NCBI GenBank assembly: GCA_012522015.1 | Contig: JAAYLD010000019.1 | Coordinates: 1 to 35,131, forward strand | Source: Clostridiales bacterium | Lineage (GTDB): Bacteria; Bacillota; Clostridia; Oscillospirales; CAG-272 | DNA: 35,131 bases | Direction: 5' to 3' | Part shown: positions 22,723-30,964 of the stretch, one piece after another | How positions within the stretch are numbered: the first letter of the stretch is position 1 | Layout: each line of letters opens with the position of its first letter | The notes under the pieces: generated by a model | The model's input: only the letters and a program-made list of their open reading frames with translations | What the model was told of the DNA's origin: nothing | Databases searched by the model: none | Made by a program: the position numbers and the translations under genes

Positions 22723-23655
22723 TTAGTTGAGGAGCTGCGCTATCTCGTCGCCAAAGTTATCCTCGCGTTTTTCAAGGCCTTCTCCACGCTCATAAAGCCA
22801 AAATCCGGTTACCTTTATGTCGCCGCCAAGAGCCTTCGCTGTATCGGCAATATATTTGCCAACCTTAATGCTATCTTCTTTAACATATGGCTGCTCAAGT
22901 AAGCAAACACGATCATAAAAGAGTTTATTGAGCTTGCCTTTAACAATCTTAGCAATAACTTCATCGGGTTTGTTGGCGAGCTTCTCGTCGTTCTTTGCAG
23001 CAGCAATCTGAATCTCCATCTCCTCGTCGATGACGCTCTGCGGAACGTCTTCAACCGAGATGTATGTCGGAGGATTACCTGCCGCAATTTGAAGAGCGAT
23101 GTTCTTTGAAAATTCGGCAAAACCCTCGGTCTTAGCGATTTCTTCGTCTGTGTCAAAACGAACTATAACACCTGTTGTGCCCTTGCCGTGAATATAAGTT
23201 GACATAATGCCATCAACAACAACGAAACGGCGAATGTTCATATTCTCGCCTATTGTAAAAATCATATCTTTGAGCTTGCTCTCGACTGTGAATGAATTGT
23301 CGTAAGGAAGCTGCATCAAAGCATCTATGTCAGCAGGACGCTTTTCAAGTATAACCTTGAGTGTTCCGCGCACGAATTCACGGAAAGATTCGTTTTTAGC
23401 GACAAAGTCAGTTTCTGTGTTGACTTCAATCATTGCCGCTGTCTTACCATCTTCGCTCTTTAATATATCAACCATTCCTTCCGCTGCAATGCGCGAGGAT
23501 TTCTTTGCTGCAACTGAAAGTCCCTTTTCACGCAGAATCTTTATAGCCTTATCAAAGTCACCGTCAGCCTCAATCAGAGCTTTTTTACAGTCCATCATTC
23601 CGCATCCGGTTTTCGCACGAAGCTCAGATACTATTTTAGCATTTATTGTTGCCAT
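22723..23655 (-). CDS. tsf: elongation factor Ts
   Basis: Nucleotide exchange factor for EF-Tu. The N-terminal UBA-like domain carries the hallmark VSELRAKTGCGMMDCKKAL and EADGDFDKAIKILREKG, followed by the core TDFVAKNESFREF motif. At 310 aa it is of normal bacterial length with a complete dimerisation region. The gene lies 62 bases after rpsB, with an AGGAGGAT site, and ends before a hairpin terminator. rpsB-tsf is one of the most conserved bacterial operons. Confidence 0.98.
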   Translation of the reverse strand: MATINAKIVSELRAKTGCGMMDCKKALIEADGDFDKAIKILREKGLSVAAKKSSRIAAEGMVDILKSEDGKTAAMIEVNTETDFVAKNESFREFVRGTLKVILEKRPADIDALMQLPYDNSFTVESKLKDMIFTIGENMNIRRFVVVDGIMSTYIHGKGTTGVIVRFDTDEEIAKTEGFAEFSKNIALQIAAGNPPTYISVEDVPQSVIDEEMEIQIAAAKNDEKLANKPDEVIAKIVKGKLNKLFYDRVCLLEQPYVKEDSIKVGKYIADTAKALGGDIKVTGFWLYERGEGLEKREDNFGDEIAQLLN

Positions 23656-23717
23656 TTATCGTTTTATCCTCCTGGGTCATTATTTTATCATCTTACAATC
23701 ATTGACCGGCGCTGGGC

Positions 23718-24584
23718 TTAAGCCTCGGTGCTCTCGACAGTCTCAACTTCAGCTTTTTGCGTATCTGTGGTATCTGTAGTATCTGTGACTACTTCTGTGC
23801 TGTCTGTGTCTTTGTCTGTTTCTTTGTCTTCGCCTTTATCCTCATCGTCATTATCAGCTTCAGGCTCAGTTTCAACTGCACTCTCGCCCTCGTCGAAAGA
23901 TTCGCCCTGTCTTCCCTCAATAACGGCATCAGCAAGAACCGATGAAATCAATCTAATTGCACGGATGGCGTCATCGTTGCCGGGAATGATATAGTCTGCA
24001 TCGTCAGGGTCGCAGTTCGTGTCAACAATAGCGATTATCGGTATGCCAAGCTTCTTTGCTTCAAGAACGGCGATGTGCTCCCTACGCGCGTCAACGATGA
24101 AAATGGCGTCCGGAAGCCTATCCATATTCTTGATGCCGCCGAGGTTGCGTTCGTAATTCTCCATTTCCTTCTGGAGCGCGGCGACTTCTTTCTTCGGAAG
24201 AGCGTCAAATGTACCGTCTGCCTGCATTTTTTCAAGTTGTGCAAGACGGTTGATACTCTTGCGTATGGTCTTATAGTTTGTCAGCATTCCGCCAAGCCAG
24301 CGAACGTTGACATAATACATGCCGCAGCGCGTTGCCTCTTCACGAATAGCATCAGCAGCCTGCTTCTTCGTGCCAACGAAAAGAATCGTTCCGCCTTCTG
24401 CTGCAAGGTCGCGTACGAACATGCACGCTTCTTCAAATTTCTTAACGGTTTTCTGAAGGTCGATGATATATATACCGTTTCTTTCGGTGAATATATACTC
24501 GGCCATTTTGGGATTCCATCTCCTCGTATGATGTCCGAAATGGACGCCTGCTTCGAGGAGCTGTTTGATTGTTACTACTGACAT
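23718..24584 (-). CDS. rpsB: 30S ribosomal protein S2
   Basis: Small-subunit protein S2. The diagnostic start [30 protein letters not shown] is complete, followed by HIIDLQKT-type and [13 protein letters not shown] segments and the signature [37 protein letters not shown] (in pieces). The first 225 or so residues match ordinary S2. A further roughly 60 residues form a very acidic Thr/Asp/Glu-rich tail ([18 protein letters not shown]), which some clostridial S2 proteins also carry. A very strong AAGGAGGAC precedes the ATG, and a structured leader with its own promoter lies upstream. Confidence 0.97.
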   Translation of the reverse strand: MSVVTIKQLLEAGVHFGHHTRRWNPKMAEYIFTERNGIYIIDLQKTVKKFEEACMFVRDLAAEGGTILFVGTKKQAADAIREEATRCGMYYVNVRWLGGMLTNYKTIRKSINRLAQLEKMQADGTFDALPKKEVAALQKEMENYERNLGGIKNMDRLPDAIFIVDARREHIAVLEAKKLGIPIIAIVDTNCDPDDADYIIPGNDDAIRAIRLISSVLADAVIEGRQGESFDEGESAVETEPEADNDDEDKGEDKETDKDTDSTEVVTDTTDTTDTQKAEVETVESTEA

Positions 24585-24740
24585 TTAAATAAGTCCTCCT
24601 TCGGTTTCCCCACCACGCCCGCTGCTTTACACGGCAACCGCCCGCAGGGGCGGCACCGACCGTGTTTTATAGCGTCGTGTGTGTTTTATGTCTATCTCCT
24701 TTTATTTTTTCGTGCAAAAACTGAATGCACACGTACAGTT
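24585..24740 (-). promoter_or_regulatory. rpsB 5' leader with a strong stem-loop
   Basis: The transcript from the promoter at 24741-24770 has a leader of about 150 bases. At 24630-24664 it folds as CACGG-loop-GCCGCCC-ctgc-GGGCGG-loop-CCGTG, ending about 30 bases before the ribosome-binding site. Many rpsB leaders are bound by S2 for feedback control, so an autoregulatory site is plausible. I cannot match it to a named RNA family, and there is no U-run to make it a terminator. Confidence 0.5.
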
Positions 24741-24770
24741 ATAATATCACACTACCCATTTTTTTGTCAA
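24741..24770 (-). promoter_or_regulatory. promoter of rpsB-tsf
   Basis: On the minus strand a perfect TTGACA (24765-24770), an 18-base spacer and TATTAT (24741-24746). Its -35 is 55 bases from the -35 of the divergent pyr promoter. Confidence 0.75.
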
Positions 24771-24825
24771 TACCACACGGCAATATTTGATAAATAGTAA
24801 AGCAGATTTTTTTACATATTTACTA

Positions 24826-24854
24826 TTGACACAAACACCGGGGCACTGTATAAT
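24826..24854 (+). promoter_or_regulatory. promoter of the pyr operon
   Basis: TTGACA (24826-24831), exactly 17 bases, then TATAAT (24849-24854): a consensus sigma-A promoter. Initiation near 24861 would give a leader of about 220 bases that contains the attenuator. A strong constitutive promoter with downstream attenuation is how PyrR-controlled operons usually work. Confidence 0.88.
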
Positions 24855-24860
24855 GTGCTT

Positions 24861-25030
24861 AATCTTTAAAGGCAGTACAGAGATACTGACAAGAGAACCG
24901 ATCACCAGCGCTTTTATATTTCACTTATGTATTTCAGCGCTGTGACCGCATGTAAATATCTTATCTGTATTAGGTGGCGTATATACGCTGTCTTCACTTG
25001 TCCTGCCTTTGGTGGCAGGATTTTTTATGC
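24861..25030 (+). promoter_or_regulatory. PyrR-type transcription attenuator of the pyr operon
   Basis: Three parts can be read. (a) A hairpin CAGTA-CAGAGA-TACTG (24873-24888) whose hexaloop fits the PyrR-loop CNGNGA consensus; the stem beside it differs from the ARUC/GGYU consensus by compensating changes that keep the pairing. (b) An intrinsic terminator TCCTGCC-tttggt-GGCAGGA followed by six T (25001-25026). (c) The strand AAAGGCAG (24868-24875), part of the first hairpin, is perfectly complementary to CTGCCTTT (25003-25010) in the terminator, so it can form the antiterminator. Known mechanism in firmicutes: PyrR with UMP/UTP holds hairpin (a), freeing the terminator. Two more stems (24903-24945 and 24977-24988) lie between. 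pyrR itself is not in the window. Confidence 0.85.
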
Positions 25031-25079
25031 TACCGTATCCGAAGATAAAAGCAAAACCATAAAACGGAGGTGACGATGG

Positions 25080-26342
25080 ATGGAAAAGAAATTGAAAATA
25101 GATCTTTTTGAAAAATACTCCGTTTTCACTTCCATGTATGGTGATATGCTTCGTTCAATTTTAAGCGATGACTTTTTTGACACACCATTTGCTTTTTCAT
25201 CATTAATATTCCCCGGCTTTGCTGATGTTCATGTGCATCTGCGTGAGCCAGGTTTTTCTTATAAAGAAACTGTTCGCACGGGCACACTTGCCGCTGCAAG
25301 GGGCGGTTTTACCGATGTCTGCGCCATGCCTAATGTGAATCCTGTCCCGGACAGCGTGGAAAATTTAAAGCCGCAGCTTGACATAATCGAGCGCGACGCC
25401 GCCGTTCGTGTCCACCCCTACGGCGCCATCACACGCGGTGAGCGCGGAGTCGAACTATCCGATATACATTCGCTCTCCCCCCTCGTTTGCGCCTTCTCAG
25501 ATGACGGACACAGCGTCATGGACGACGCTTTAATGCGTGAAGCGATGATAGCCGCCCGGGGTGAAGGCAAGATAATTGCGTCACACTGCGAGGACGAGCG
25601 GTTTTTGGTGGGAGTTGAGCTTTTCATCCATGACGGGCAATACGCCCGCGAGCGCGGTGTACGCGGTGTCCTCTCCGAATGCGAGTGGCGACAGCTTGAG
25701 CGCGATATCGCTCTTGTCCGTGAGACCGGCTGCGCTTATCACGCCTGCCACATATCAACGAAAGAATCAGTCGCGCTTATCCGCCAAGCGAAGGCTGAGG
25801 GACTTAATATAACGTGCGAGACAGCGCCGCACTATCTTCTCCTTGACGATTCCATGCTGCGTGACGACGGAGCCTTCCGTATGAACCCGCCGATACGCTC
25901 ACGCGCCGACCGCGAAGCTCTCATTTGCGGCATTATCGACGGCACGATTGACATGATAGCGACAGACCACGCGCCGCACTCGCCGGATGAAAAAAGCCGA
26001 GGTCTCGTCGGCAGTTTAAACGGAATTTCGGGGCTTGAGTGCACATTTCCAGTGCTTTATACGGGACTTGTTTCAAAAGGCGTAATTACGCTTGATAAGC
26101 TCATCGCTTTAATGTCGGAGAACCTGCGCCGCAGATTCGGTCTGCCCACACGACGCGACGATTTTACGCTCTTTTGCTTCGGTGACGGGTTCGCTGTTGA
26201 TCCTTGTGAGTTCATTTCAATGGGGAAAAGTACGCCATTCGCCGGTATGCGGGTTGATTGCCGCTGCCTTCTCACCATATGCGGTGGCAAAGTGGCGTGG
26301 ATAGCCCCTGAAATTGAAAAATATCTGCTCGGAAAGGCATAA
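25080..26342 (+). CDS. pyrC: dihydroorotase
   Basis: Zinc amidohydrolase closing carbamoyl-aspartate to dihydroorotate, third step of UMP synthesis. The metal motif is FADVHVHLREPG (about residues 47-58), then the substrate segment AMPNVNPVPDS, HCEDERF, CHISTKES with a zinc His, and the catalytic IATDHAPHSPDEK. At 420 aa it is close to the family norm. About 35 residues precede the barrel. ATG at 25080 lies 9 bases after GGAGG; another ATG four bases earlier is out of frame. It is the first gene of the operon, directly behind the attenuator. Confidence 0.95.
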   Translation: MEKKLKIDLFEKYSVFTSMYGDMLRSILSDDFFDTPFAFSSLIFPGFADVHVHLREPGFSYKETVRTGTLAAARGGFTDVCAMPNVNPVPDSVENLKPQLDIIERDAAVRVHPYGAITRGERGVELSDIHSLSPLVCAFSDDGHSVMDDALMREAMIAARGEGKIIASHCEDERFLVGVELFIHDGQYARERGVRGVLSECEWRQLERDIALVRETGCAYHACHISTKESVALIRQAKAEGLNITCETAPHYLLLDDSMLRDDGAFRMNPPIRSRADREALICGIIDGTIDMIATDHAPHSPDEKSRGLVGSLNGISGLECTFPVLYTGLVSKGVITLDKLIALMSENLRRRFGLPTRRDDFTLFCFGDGFAVDPCEFISMGKSTPFAGMRVDCRCLLTICGGKVAWIAPEIEKYLLGKA

Positions 26343-26380
26343 AACAAACGAAAACGCACGGAAGTTGTAGCAAAGAACAT

Positions 26381-27133
26381 ATGAATAAGACATTTACTAT
26401 AATAAAAAACGAAAAAATCGCGCGGGCAACATACGAAATGAAGCTTTTAGGCGATGTTTCAGACATCACGCGCCCGGGGCAGTTTGTCGCCATCAAGCTT
26501 GACGGATATTTCCTTCGCCGCCCAATATCTGTTTGCGATATATACGATTGTAGCGGTGACGGCAGCGGGGTTTTAACTCTCATTTATAAAAACATCGGCG
26601 GCGGCACCGAATTCATGTCGACGCTTCGCCCGGGAGTGGAGCTCGATCTCTTAACAGGGCTTGGCAACGGGTATGACACAAAAAAAAGCGGCCCTTATCC
26701 TCTCCTCATTGGCGGGGGGTGCGGTGTGTCACCCCTTTATCTTCTTGCCCGCCGCCTAATAGCCGAGGGAAAGCACGTCGCCGTAATCCTCGGGTTCGGC
26801 ACTGCGGAAGAAGTATTTTATGAAGATAAGTTCCGTGAAATCGGAGCTTTTGTAACAGTAACGACAGCCGACGGATCGCACGGCACACGCGGATTTGTAA
26901 CCGACGCCCTGCCCGCTGCCGGATCATACACATACACATACTCTTGCGGCCCCGAGCCGATGCTGAGGGCAGTTTATAAAGCTGCCGCAACATCAGGTGA
27001 GTACAGCTTTGAAGAGCGGATGGCGTGCGGTTTCGGCGTTTGCATGGGCTGTTCATGCCGCACTGTCACCGGATACAAGCGCATATGCAAAGACGGCCCT
27101 GTGCTTGAAAAGGAAGAGATATTATGGAAGTAA
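26381..27133 (+). CDS. pyrK: dihydroorotate dehydrogenase B, electron transfer subunit
   Basis: FAD and [2Fe-2S] subunit that passes electrons from PyrD to NAD+. It has a ferredoxin-reductase-like fold: the FAD motif FLRRPISVCD (about residues 44-53), the LLIGGGCGVSPLYLL NAD-binding loop, and the C-terminal cluster ERMACGFGVCMGCSC with a fourth Cys in YKRICKDGPVL. 250 aa is typical. It follows pyrC after 38 bases and overlaps the pyrD start by 10 bases, which implies coupled translation of the two subunits. Confidence 0.95.
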   Translation: MNKTFTIIKNEKIARATYEMKLLGDVSDITRPGQFVAIKLDGYFLRRPISVCDIYDCSGDGSGVLTLIYKNIGGGTEFMSTLRPGVELDLLTGLGNGYDTKKSGPYPLLIGGGCGVSPLYLLARRLIAEGKHVAVILGFGTAEEVFYEDKFREIGAFVTVTTADGSHGTRGFVTDALPAAGSYTYTYSCGPEPMLRAVYKAAATSGEYSFEERMACGFGVCMGCSCRTVTGYKRICKDGPVLEKEEILWK

Positions 27134-28068
27134 AAAGAAACGATACTGCCGAGCGTTGTGATACGTCAGTTGTACTTTGCGGAATAATGCTTGACAATCC
27201 CGTCATCGCAGCAAGCGGAACGTTCGGATACGGCTATGAGTTTTCGCAAATTTACGATATAAACGTGCTTGGTACATTTTCATTTAAAGGAACGACACTA
27301 TACCCTCGTTTCGGGAACGAGCAGCCGCGCATTGCTGAGTGCCCCGCCGGAATGCTCAATGCCGTCGGGCTTCAAAACCCGGGCGTCGACGCCGTTATAT
27401 CGCGCGAGCTTCCTCTTATGGCAAAGTATTTTCACAAGTCTGCGATGGCAAATGTCTGCGGTTTTTCGATAGAAGAATACGTTGCTGTCGCAGAAAAGCT
27501 TGATCTCGAGGAGCAGGTCGGATGGATTGAGCTGAATATAAGCTGCCCGAACGTTCACGGGGGCGGTGCTGCATTCGGGCTTGACCCGAAGATGGCGGCA
27601 GAGGTGACGTCCGCCGTGCGTCGCGCCGTCAAAAAGCCGCTGATTGTAAAGCTTTCGCCCGCTGCAGCTGACATTGCCGCCGTTGCCGCTGCCGTAGAAG
27701 CGGCCGGCGCCGATGCCGTGAGCCTTATTAATACGCTGCCCGGTATGCGAATTGATTTGCGCCGTCGCCGCCCGCTACTTGCAAACGAAAAAGGCGGCCT
27801 GTCCGGCCCTGCTATATTCCCTATTGCCTTACGTATGGTTTACGACGTTTACAAAACCGTTTCAATACCCATAATTGGCATGGGTGGCGTCAGTACAGCA
27901 GAAGATGTCATTGAAATGATGCTTGCAGGGGCAACAGCGGTTCAGGTTGGGACTGCTAACCTTGTAAATCCGACCGCCTGCCTTGATATTATAAATTCCC
28001 TTCCCTCTGTTATGACAAAATATAAAATTAATAAATTAAGCGATATAATCGGAGGGGCGCATTTATGA
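27124..28068 (+). CDS. pyrD: dihydroorotate dehydrogenase B (NAD+), catalytic subunit
   Basis: Class 1B FMN enzyme oxidising dihydroorotate to orotate in a heterotetramer with PyrK. The FMN barrel shows AASGTFGYGYEFSQ, SFKGTTLYPRFGN, NAVGLQNPG and the catalytic cysteine in LNISCPNVHGGG; GMGGVSTAEDVIEMMLAGA is the phosphate-binding end. At 314 aa it is slightly longer than the usual 300-310. It overlaps pyrK by 10 bases and pyrF by 4 (ATGA). The NAD-linked type fits an anaerobe. Confidence 0.96.
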   Translation: MEVKRNDTAERCDTSVVLCGIMLDNPVIAASGTFGYGYEFSQIYDINVLGTFSFKGTTLYPRFGNEQPRIAECPAGMLNAVGLQNPGVDAVISRELPLMAKYFHKSAMANVCGFSIEEYVAVAEKLDLEEQVGWIELNISCPNVHGGGAAFGLDPKMAAEVTSAVRRAVKKPLIVKLSPAAADIAAVAAAVEAAGADAVSLINTLPGMRIDLRRRRPLLANEKGGLSGPAIFPIALRMVYDVYKTVSIPIIGMGGVSTAEDVIEMMLAGATAVQVGTANLVNPTACLDIINSLPSVMTKYKINKLSDIIGGAHL

Positions 28069-28775
28069 ACATAAAACACAAAAGAGATGTAATCATAGCC
28101 TGTGACTTTCCTGACGGAGAAAAAACGCTTGATTTTCTTGCTCTTTTTGGCAGCGAGCGCCCGTTTGTAAAAATCGGGATGGAGCTGTTTTACGCCGAGG
28201 GGCCTGATATAGTTAAAAAAATAAAATCCCGCGGCCATAAAGTTTTCCTTGACCTAAAACTACACGACATACCGAACACCGTTTTTAGCGCTATGCGCTC
28301 GCTTCGTACCCTTGATATTGATATGTGCAACGTCCATGCCGCCGGCGGGCAGGCTATGATGAAAGCCGCTATTGAGGGGCTGACGCGGCCTGACGGCAGC
28401 CGCCCGCTTCTCATTGCTGTAACCCAGCTTACATCCACATCCCCCGAAATGCTGCGACATGAGCTTTTAATCTCCCATCCGATTGAGGAGGTCGTGATGA
28501 GCTACGCGCAAAACGCGCGCGCCGCGGGACTTGACGGCGTTGTCTGCTCACCCCTTGAAGCTGAGCGCGTCCATGCAGTATGCGGCGATGATTTTATCAC
28601 CGTGACTCCCGGTATCCGCTTTTCAGGCGGCGATATGAGCGATCAAGTGCGTGTGACAACACCGGCTATCGCGCGCGAGCTTGGCTCAGACTACATAGTC
28701 GTAGGACGCCCTATAACATCATCTCCTGATCCGATTGGCGCATATCGTCGGTGCCTCGCAGATTTTATCGGATGA
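28065..28775 (+). CDS. pyrF: orotidine 5'-phosphate decarboxylase
   Basis: Last step to UMP. The TIM-barrel signature is clear: IACDFPDGEKTLDF, then VKIGMELFYAEG, the catalytic Asp-Lys-Asp array in VFLDLKLHDIPNTV, and the phosphate-binding TPGIRF and SDYIVVGRPI. 236 aa is standard for the bacterial group 1 enzyme. The start codon overlaps the pyrD stop (ATGA) with GGAGGGG just upstream, so translation is coupled. Confidence 0.96.
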   Translation: MNIKHKRDVIIACDFPDGEKTLDFLALFGSERPFVKIGMELFYAEGPDIVKKIKSRGHKVFLDLKLHDIPNTVFSAMRSLRTLDIDMCNVHAAGGQAMMKAAIEGLTRPDGSRPLLIAVTQLTSTSPEMLRHELLISHPIEEVVMSYAQNARAAGLDGVVCSPLEAERVHAVCGDDFITVTPGIRFSGGDMSDQVRVTTPAIARELGSDYIVVGRPITSSPDPIGAYRRCLADFIG

Positions 28776-28827
28776 TATGATTATTCGGAAAAAACAAATC
28801 TGACATATATACGGAGGTAACACATAT

Positions 28828-29496
28828 ATGAACACCAGCACAAGTACAAGCACAAACGCTAAAACAAAAAGAAGGATTGCCGAGGCGCTGCTGTCAATAG
28901 GCGCTGTGTTTTTCCGCCCGAACGAGCCGTTTGTATGGGTAAGCGGCATAAAAAGCCCCGTTTACTGTGACAACAGACTTACTCTTTCCGATGTCACCGT
29001 ACGGAGTGAAATTGAATACGCTCTTGCTGATACTATGCGTGAGAACTACCCTGATGCCGAGATGCTGATGGGTACAAGCACTGCCGGAATACCGCACGCT
29101 GCTATCGCCGCTCACATCCTCGGCCTTTCGATGGGTTATGTTCGCGCAAGTGCGAAAGGCCACGGCCGTAACAATCACATAGAAGGAAAGCTTACCGCTG
29201 GGATGAAAACAGTCGTCATCGAAGATTTAATCTCAACGGGCGGAAGCGTCCTCGACGCCGTTGATGTATTGCGTGGCGCCGGTGCTGATGTTGTCGGTGT
29301 CGCAAGCATATTTACATACAATATGAATATAAGTTTCAAAAGGCTGAGTGCTGCCGGTGTGAAAAATATTTCCCTCACAGATTTTGACACCATAGTTGAT
29401 ACTGCTATTGAACTTGGCTATATAAAACCTGAGGATGTCAAAAAACTTATTGCTTTCCGTGACAATCCGGCAGACGAGGGATGGATAAATATATAA
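28828..29496 (+). CDS. pyrE: orotate phosphoribosyltransferase
   Basis: Couples orotate to PRPP to give OMP. The PRPP loop VVIEDLISTGGSVLDAVDVL is at about residues 130-149; KSPVYCDNRL and the catalytic loop ASAKGHGRNNHIEG fit type I PyrE. The first 13 residues, NTSTSTSTNAKTK, are a short Ser/Thr repeat encoded by a degenerate ACAAGC-like repeat and absent from most homologues. The ATG has a GGAGGT site and is preferred; no good internal start was found. It sits 52 bases after pyrF. Confidence 0.96.
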   Translation: MNTSTSTSTNAKTKRRIAEALLSIGAVFFRPNEPFVWVSGIKSPVYCDNRLTLSDVTVRSEIEYALADTMRENYPDAEMLMGTSTAGIPHAAIAAHILGLSMGYVRASAKGHGRNNHIEGKLTAGMKTVVIEDLISTGGSVLDAVDVLRGAGADVVGVASIFTYNMNISFKRLSAAGVKNISLTDFDTIVDTAIELGYIKPEDVKKLIAFRDNPADEGWINI

Positions 29497-29499
29497 ATT

Positions 29500-30417
29500 A
29501 TGAAGCACTGTATATATATAAAAGACTTCACTGTCGACGAGATAAACGAGCTGATTACGACAGCGGAAGATATAATCGAAAACCCCATCAAATATGCGCA
29601 CGCTTGCAACGGAAGAAAGCTGGCGACACTTTTTTACGAGCCGTCAACCCGGACACGCCTGAGCTTTGAAGCGGCTATGTATGAGCTTGGCGGCGTTGTC
29701 CTTGGCTTCTCAGAGGCGGTAAGCAGCTCCGTCTCAAAAGGAGAAAGCGTCGCCGATACCGTCCGCACTGTCGCTTGTTATGCCGATATTATTGCTATTC
29801 GACATCCGAAAGAGGGAGCGCCGCTTGTTGCTTCAATGAAATCAACTGTTCCGGTTATTAACGCCGGTGACGGAGGGCATAACCATCCGACACAAACACT
29901 GACTGATCTTTTGACAATCAAGCGTGAAAAGGGCAGCTTTTCCGGATTGACGTTTGGCATATGCGGTGATTTAAAATTCGGGCGCACTGTTCATTCGCTG
30001 ATAAACGCCACGTCCCGCTATCCTGATGTATCTTTCGTGCTTATATCACCCGAGGAGCTTCGCATCCCCGATTATGTAAAAGAAGAAACGCTCATACCCT
30101 CTCATATACCATTTGTAGAGACGGCCTCGCTTGAAGACGCCATGCCTTCCCTTGATATCCTTTACATGACGCGCGTTCAGCGAGAGCGCTTCTTCAACGA
30201 AGCTGATTATCTGCGCTTAAAGGACACTTATATTCTCACCCCGGATAAATTGAAAAGCGCAAAACCCGATTTATCAATTATGCACCCGCTTCCGCGTGTT
30301 AATGAAATATCTGTTGCCGTCGATGATGATCCTCGCGCCTGTTACTTCAAACAAGTCAGGTACGGCAAATTCATCCGTATGGCGCTAATCCTGTGGCTCC
30401 TTGAAATCCGCGTTTAA
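29500..30417 (+). CDS. pyrB: aspartate carbamoyltransferase, catalytic chain
   Basis: First committed reaction, carbamoyl phosphate + aspartate to carbamoyl-aspartate. The carbamoyl-phosphate site reads [16 protein letters not shown] (Ser49-Thr50-Arg51-Thr52-Arg53), then [15 protein letters not shown] and [11 protein letters not shown] for aspartate binding. 305 aa is typical. It begins 3 bases after the pyrE stop without a clear ribosome-binding site, so it probably depends on coupling. Its regulatory chain follows, so the holoenzyme is expected to be the allosteric c6r6 form. Confidence 0.96.
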   Translation: MKHCIYIKDFTVDEINELITTAEDIIENPIKYAHACNGRKLATLFYEPSTRTRLSFEAAMYELGGVVLGFSEAVSSSVSKGESVADTVRTVACYADIIAIRHPKEGAPLVASMKSTVPVINAGDGGHNHPTQTLTDLLTIKREKGSFSGLTFGICGDLKFGRTVHSLINATSRYPDVSFVLISPEELRIPDYVKEETLIPSHIPFVETASLEDAMPSLDILYMTRVQRERFFNEADYLRLKDTYILTPDKLKSAKPDLSIMHPLPRVNEISVAVDDDPRACYFKQVRYGKFIRMALILWLLEIRV

Positions 30418-30452
30418 TATGGCGTAATGTGCACATAAGGAGGAATGAGGTT

Positions 30453-30875
30453 ATGATAATAGGAAAGATAGAAAATGGTATTGTCCTCGATCATATAACA
30501 GCCGGACGGGGTATGGAGATATACCGCACGCTGCACCTTGACGAGCTTGACTGTAGCGTTGCAATGATAACAAACGCTGACAGCGTCAAGATGGGGCGTA
30601 AAGACATCCTAAAAATAGGGCGTGTAATTGACATTAATCTTGATGTACTCGGCTTCATCGATCCCGGTATAACAGTCAATATTATCCGCGGAGGTAAATT
30701 ATACAAGCGTGAGCGTCTGACGCTTCCGAAGAGCCTTGTAGGTGTGTTAAAATGTAAAAACCCTCGCTGTATCACAACAATTGAACCGGAGCTGGTCTCT
30801 GAATTCCGGCTTTCAGAGGCAGACTCGCGTACATACAGGTGCATATACTGCGAAGCGGTGGCGCAGCTTCCGTGA
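30453..30875 (+). CDS. pyrI: aspartate carbamoyltransferase, regulatory chain
   Basis: Allosteric chain of ATCase that binds CTP/ATP and carries a structural zinc. The N-terminal nucleotide domain is IENGIVLDHITAGRGMEIYRTL; the zinc module has its four cysteines in LKCKNPRCIT and YRCIYCEAV. The track begins at 30429, but AAGGAGG (30437-30443) lies 9 bases before the ATG at 30453, giving 140 aa starting with IIGKIENG. Last gene of the operon, 35 bases after pyrB, followed by a terminator. With PyrI and the attenuator, the pathway is controlled at enzyme and RNA level. Confidence 0.95.
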   Translation: MIIGKIENGIVLDHITAGRGMEIYRTLHLDELDCSVAMITNADSVKMGRKDILKIGRVIDINLDVLGFIDPGITVNIIRGGKLYKRERLTLPKSLVGVLKCKNPRCITTIEPELVSEFRLSEADSRTYRCIYCEAVAQLP

Positions 30876-30921
30876 CGGTGCTATACTAAAGTGCTGCGTA
30901 TAAAATAAACAGCAACAAAAA

Positions 30922-30952
30922 CTCCCTCGACTAAATCAAGGGAGCTTTTTTT
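30922..30952. terminator. bidirectional terminator between pyrI and the LtaS-like gene
   Basis: CTCCCTCGA pairs with TCAAGGGAG (one mismatch) around a short loop, with a T-run after it on the plus strand and a second on the minus strand. It lies between convergent genes and can end both transcripts. Confidence 0.88.
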
Positions 30953-30964
30953 CTCTCCGCACAA

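Noticed and set aside
23728-24581. Plus-strand ORFs opposite rpsB, including a Ser/Val-rich one
   Set aside because: They are the mirror of the repetitive acidic S2 tail and the S2 core; no ribosome-binding site or domain supports them.
24680-24705. AAAGGAG in the rpsB leader as the start of a leader peptide
   Set aside because: No ATG, GTG or TTG follows at a useful distance; only ATA does.
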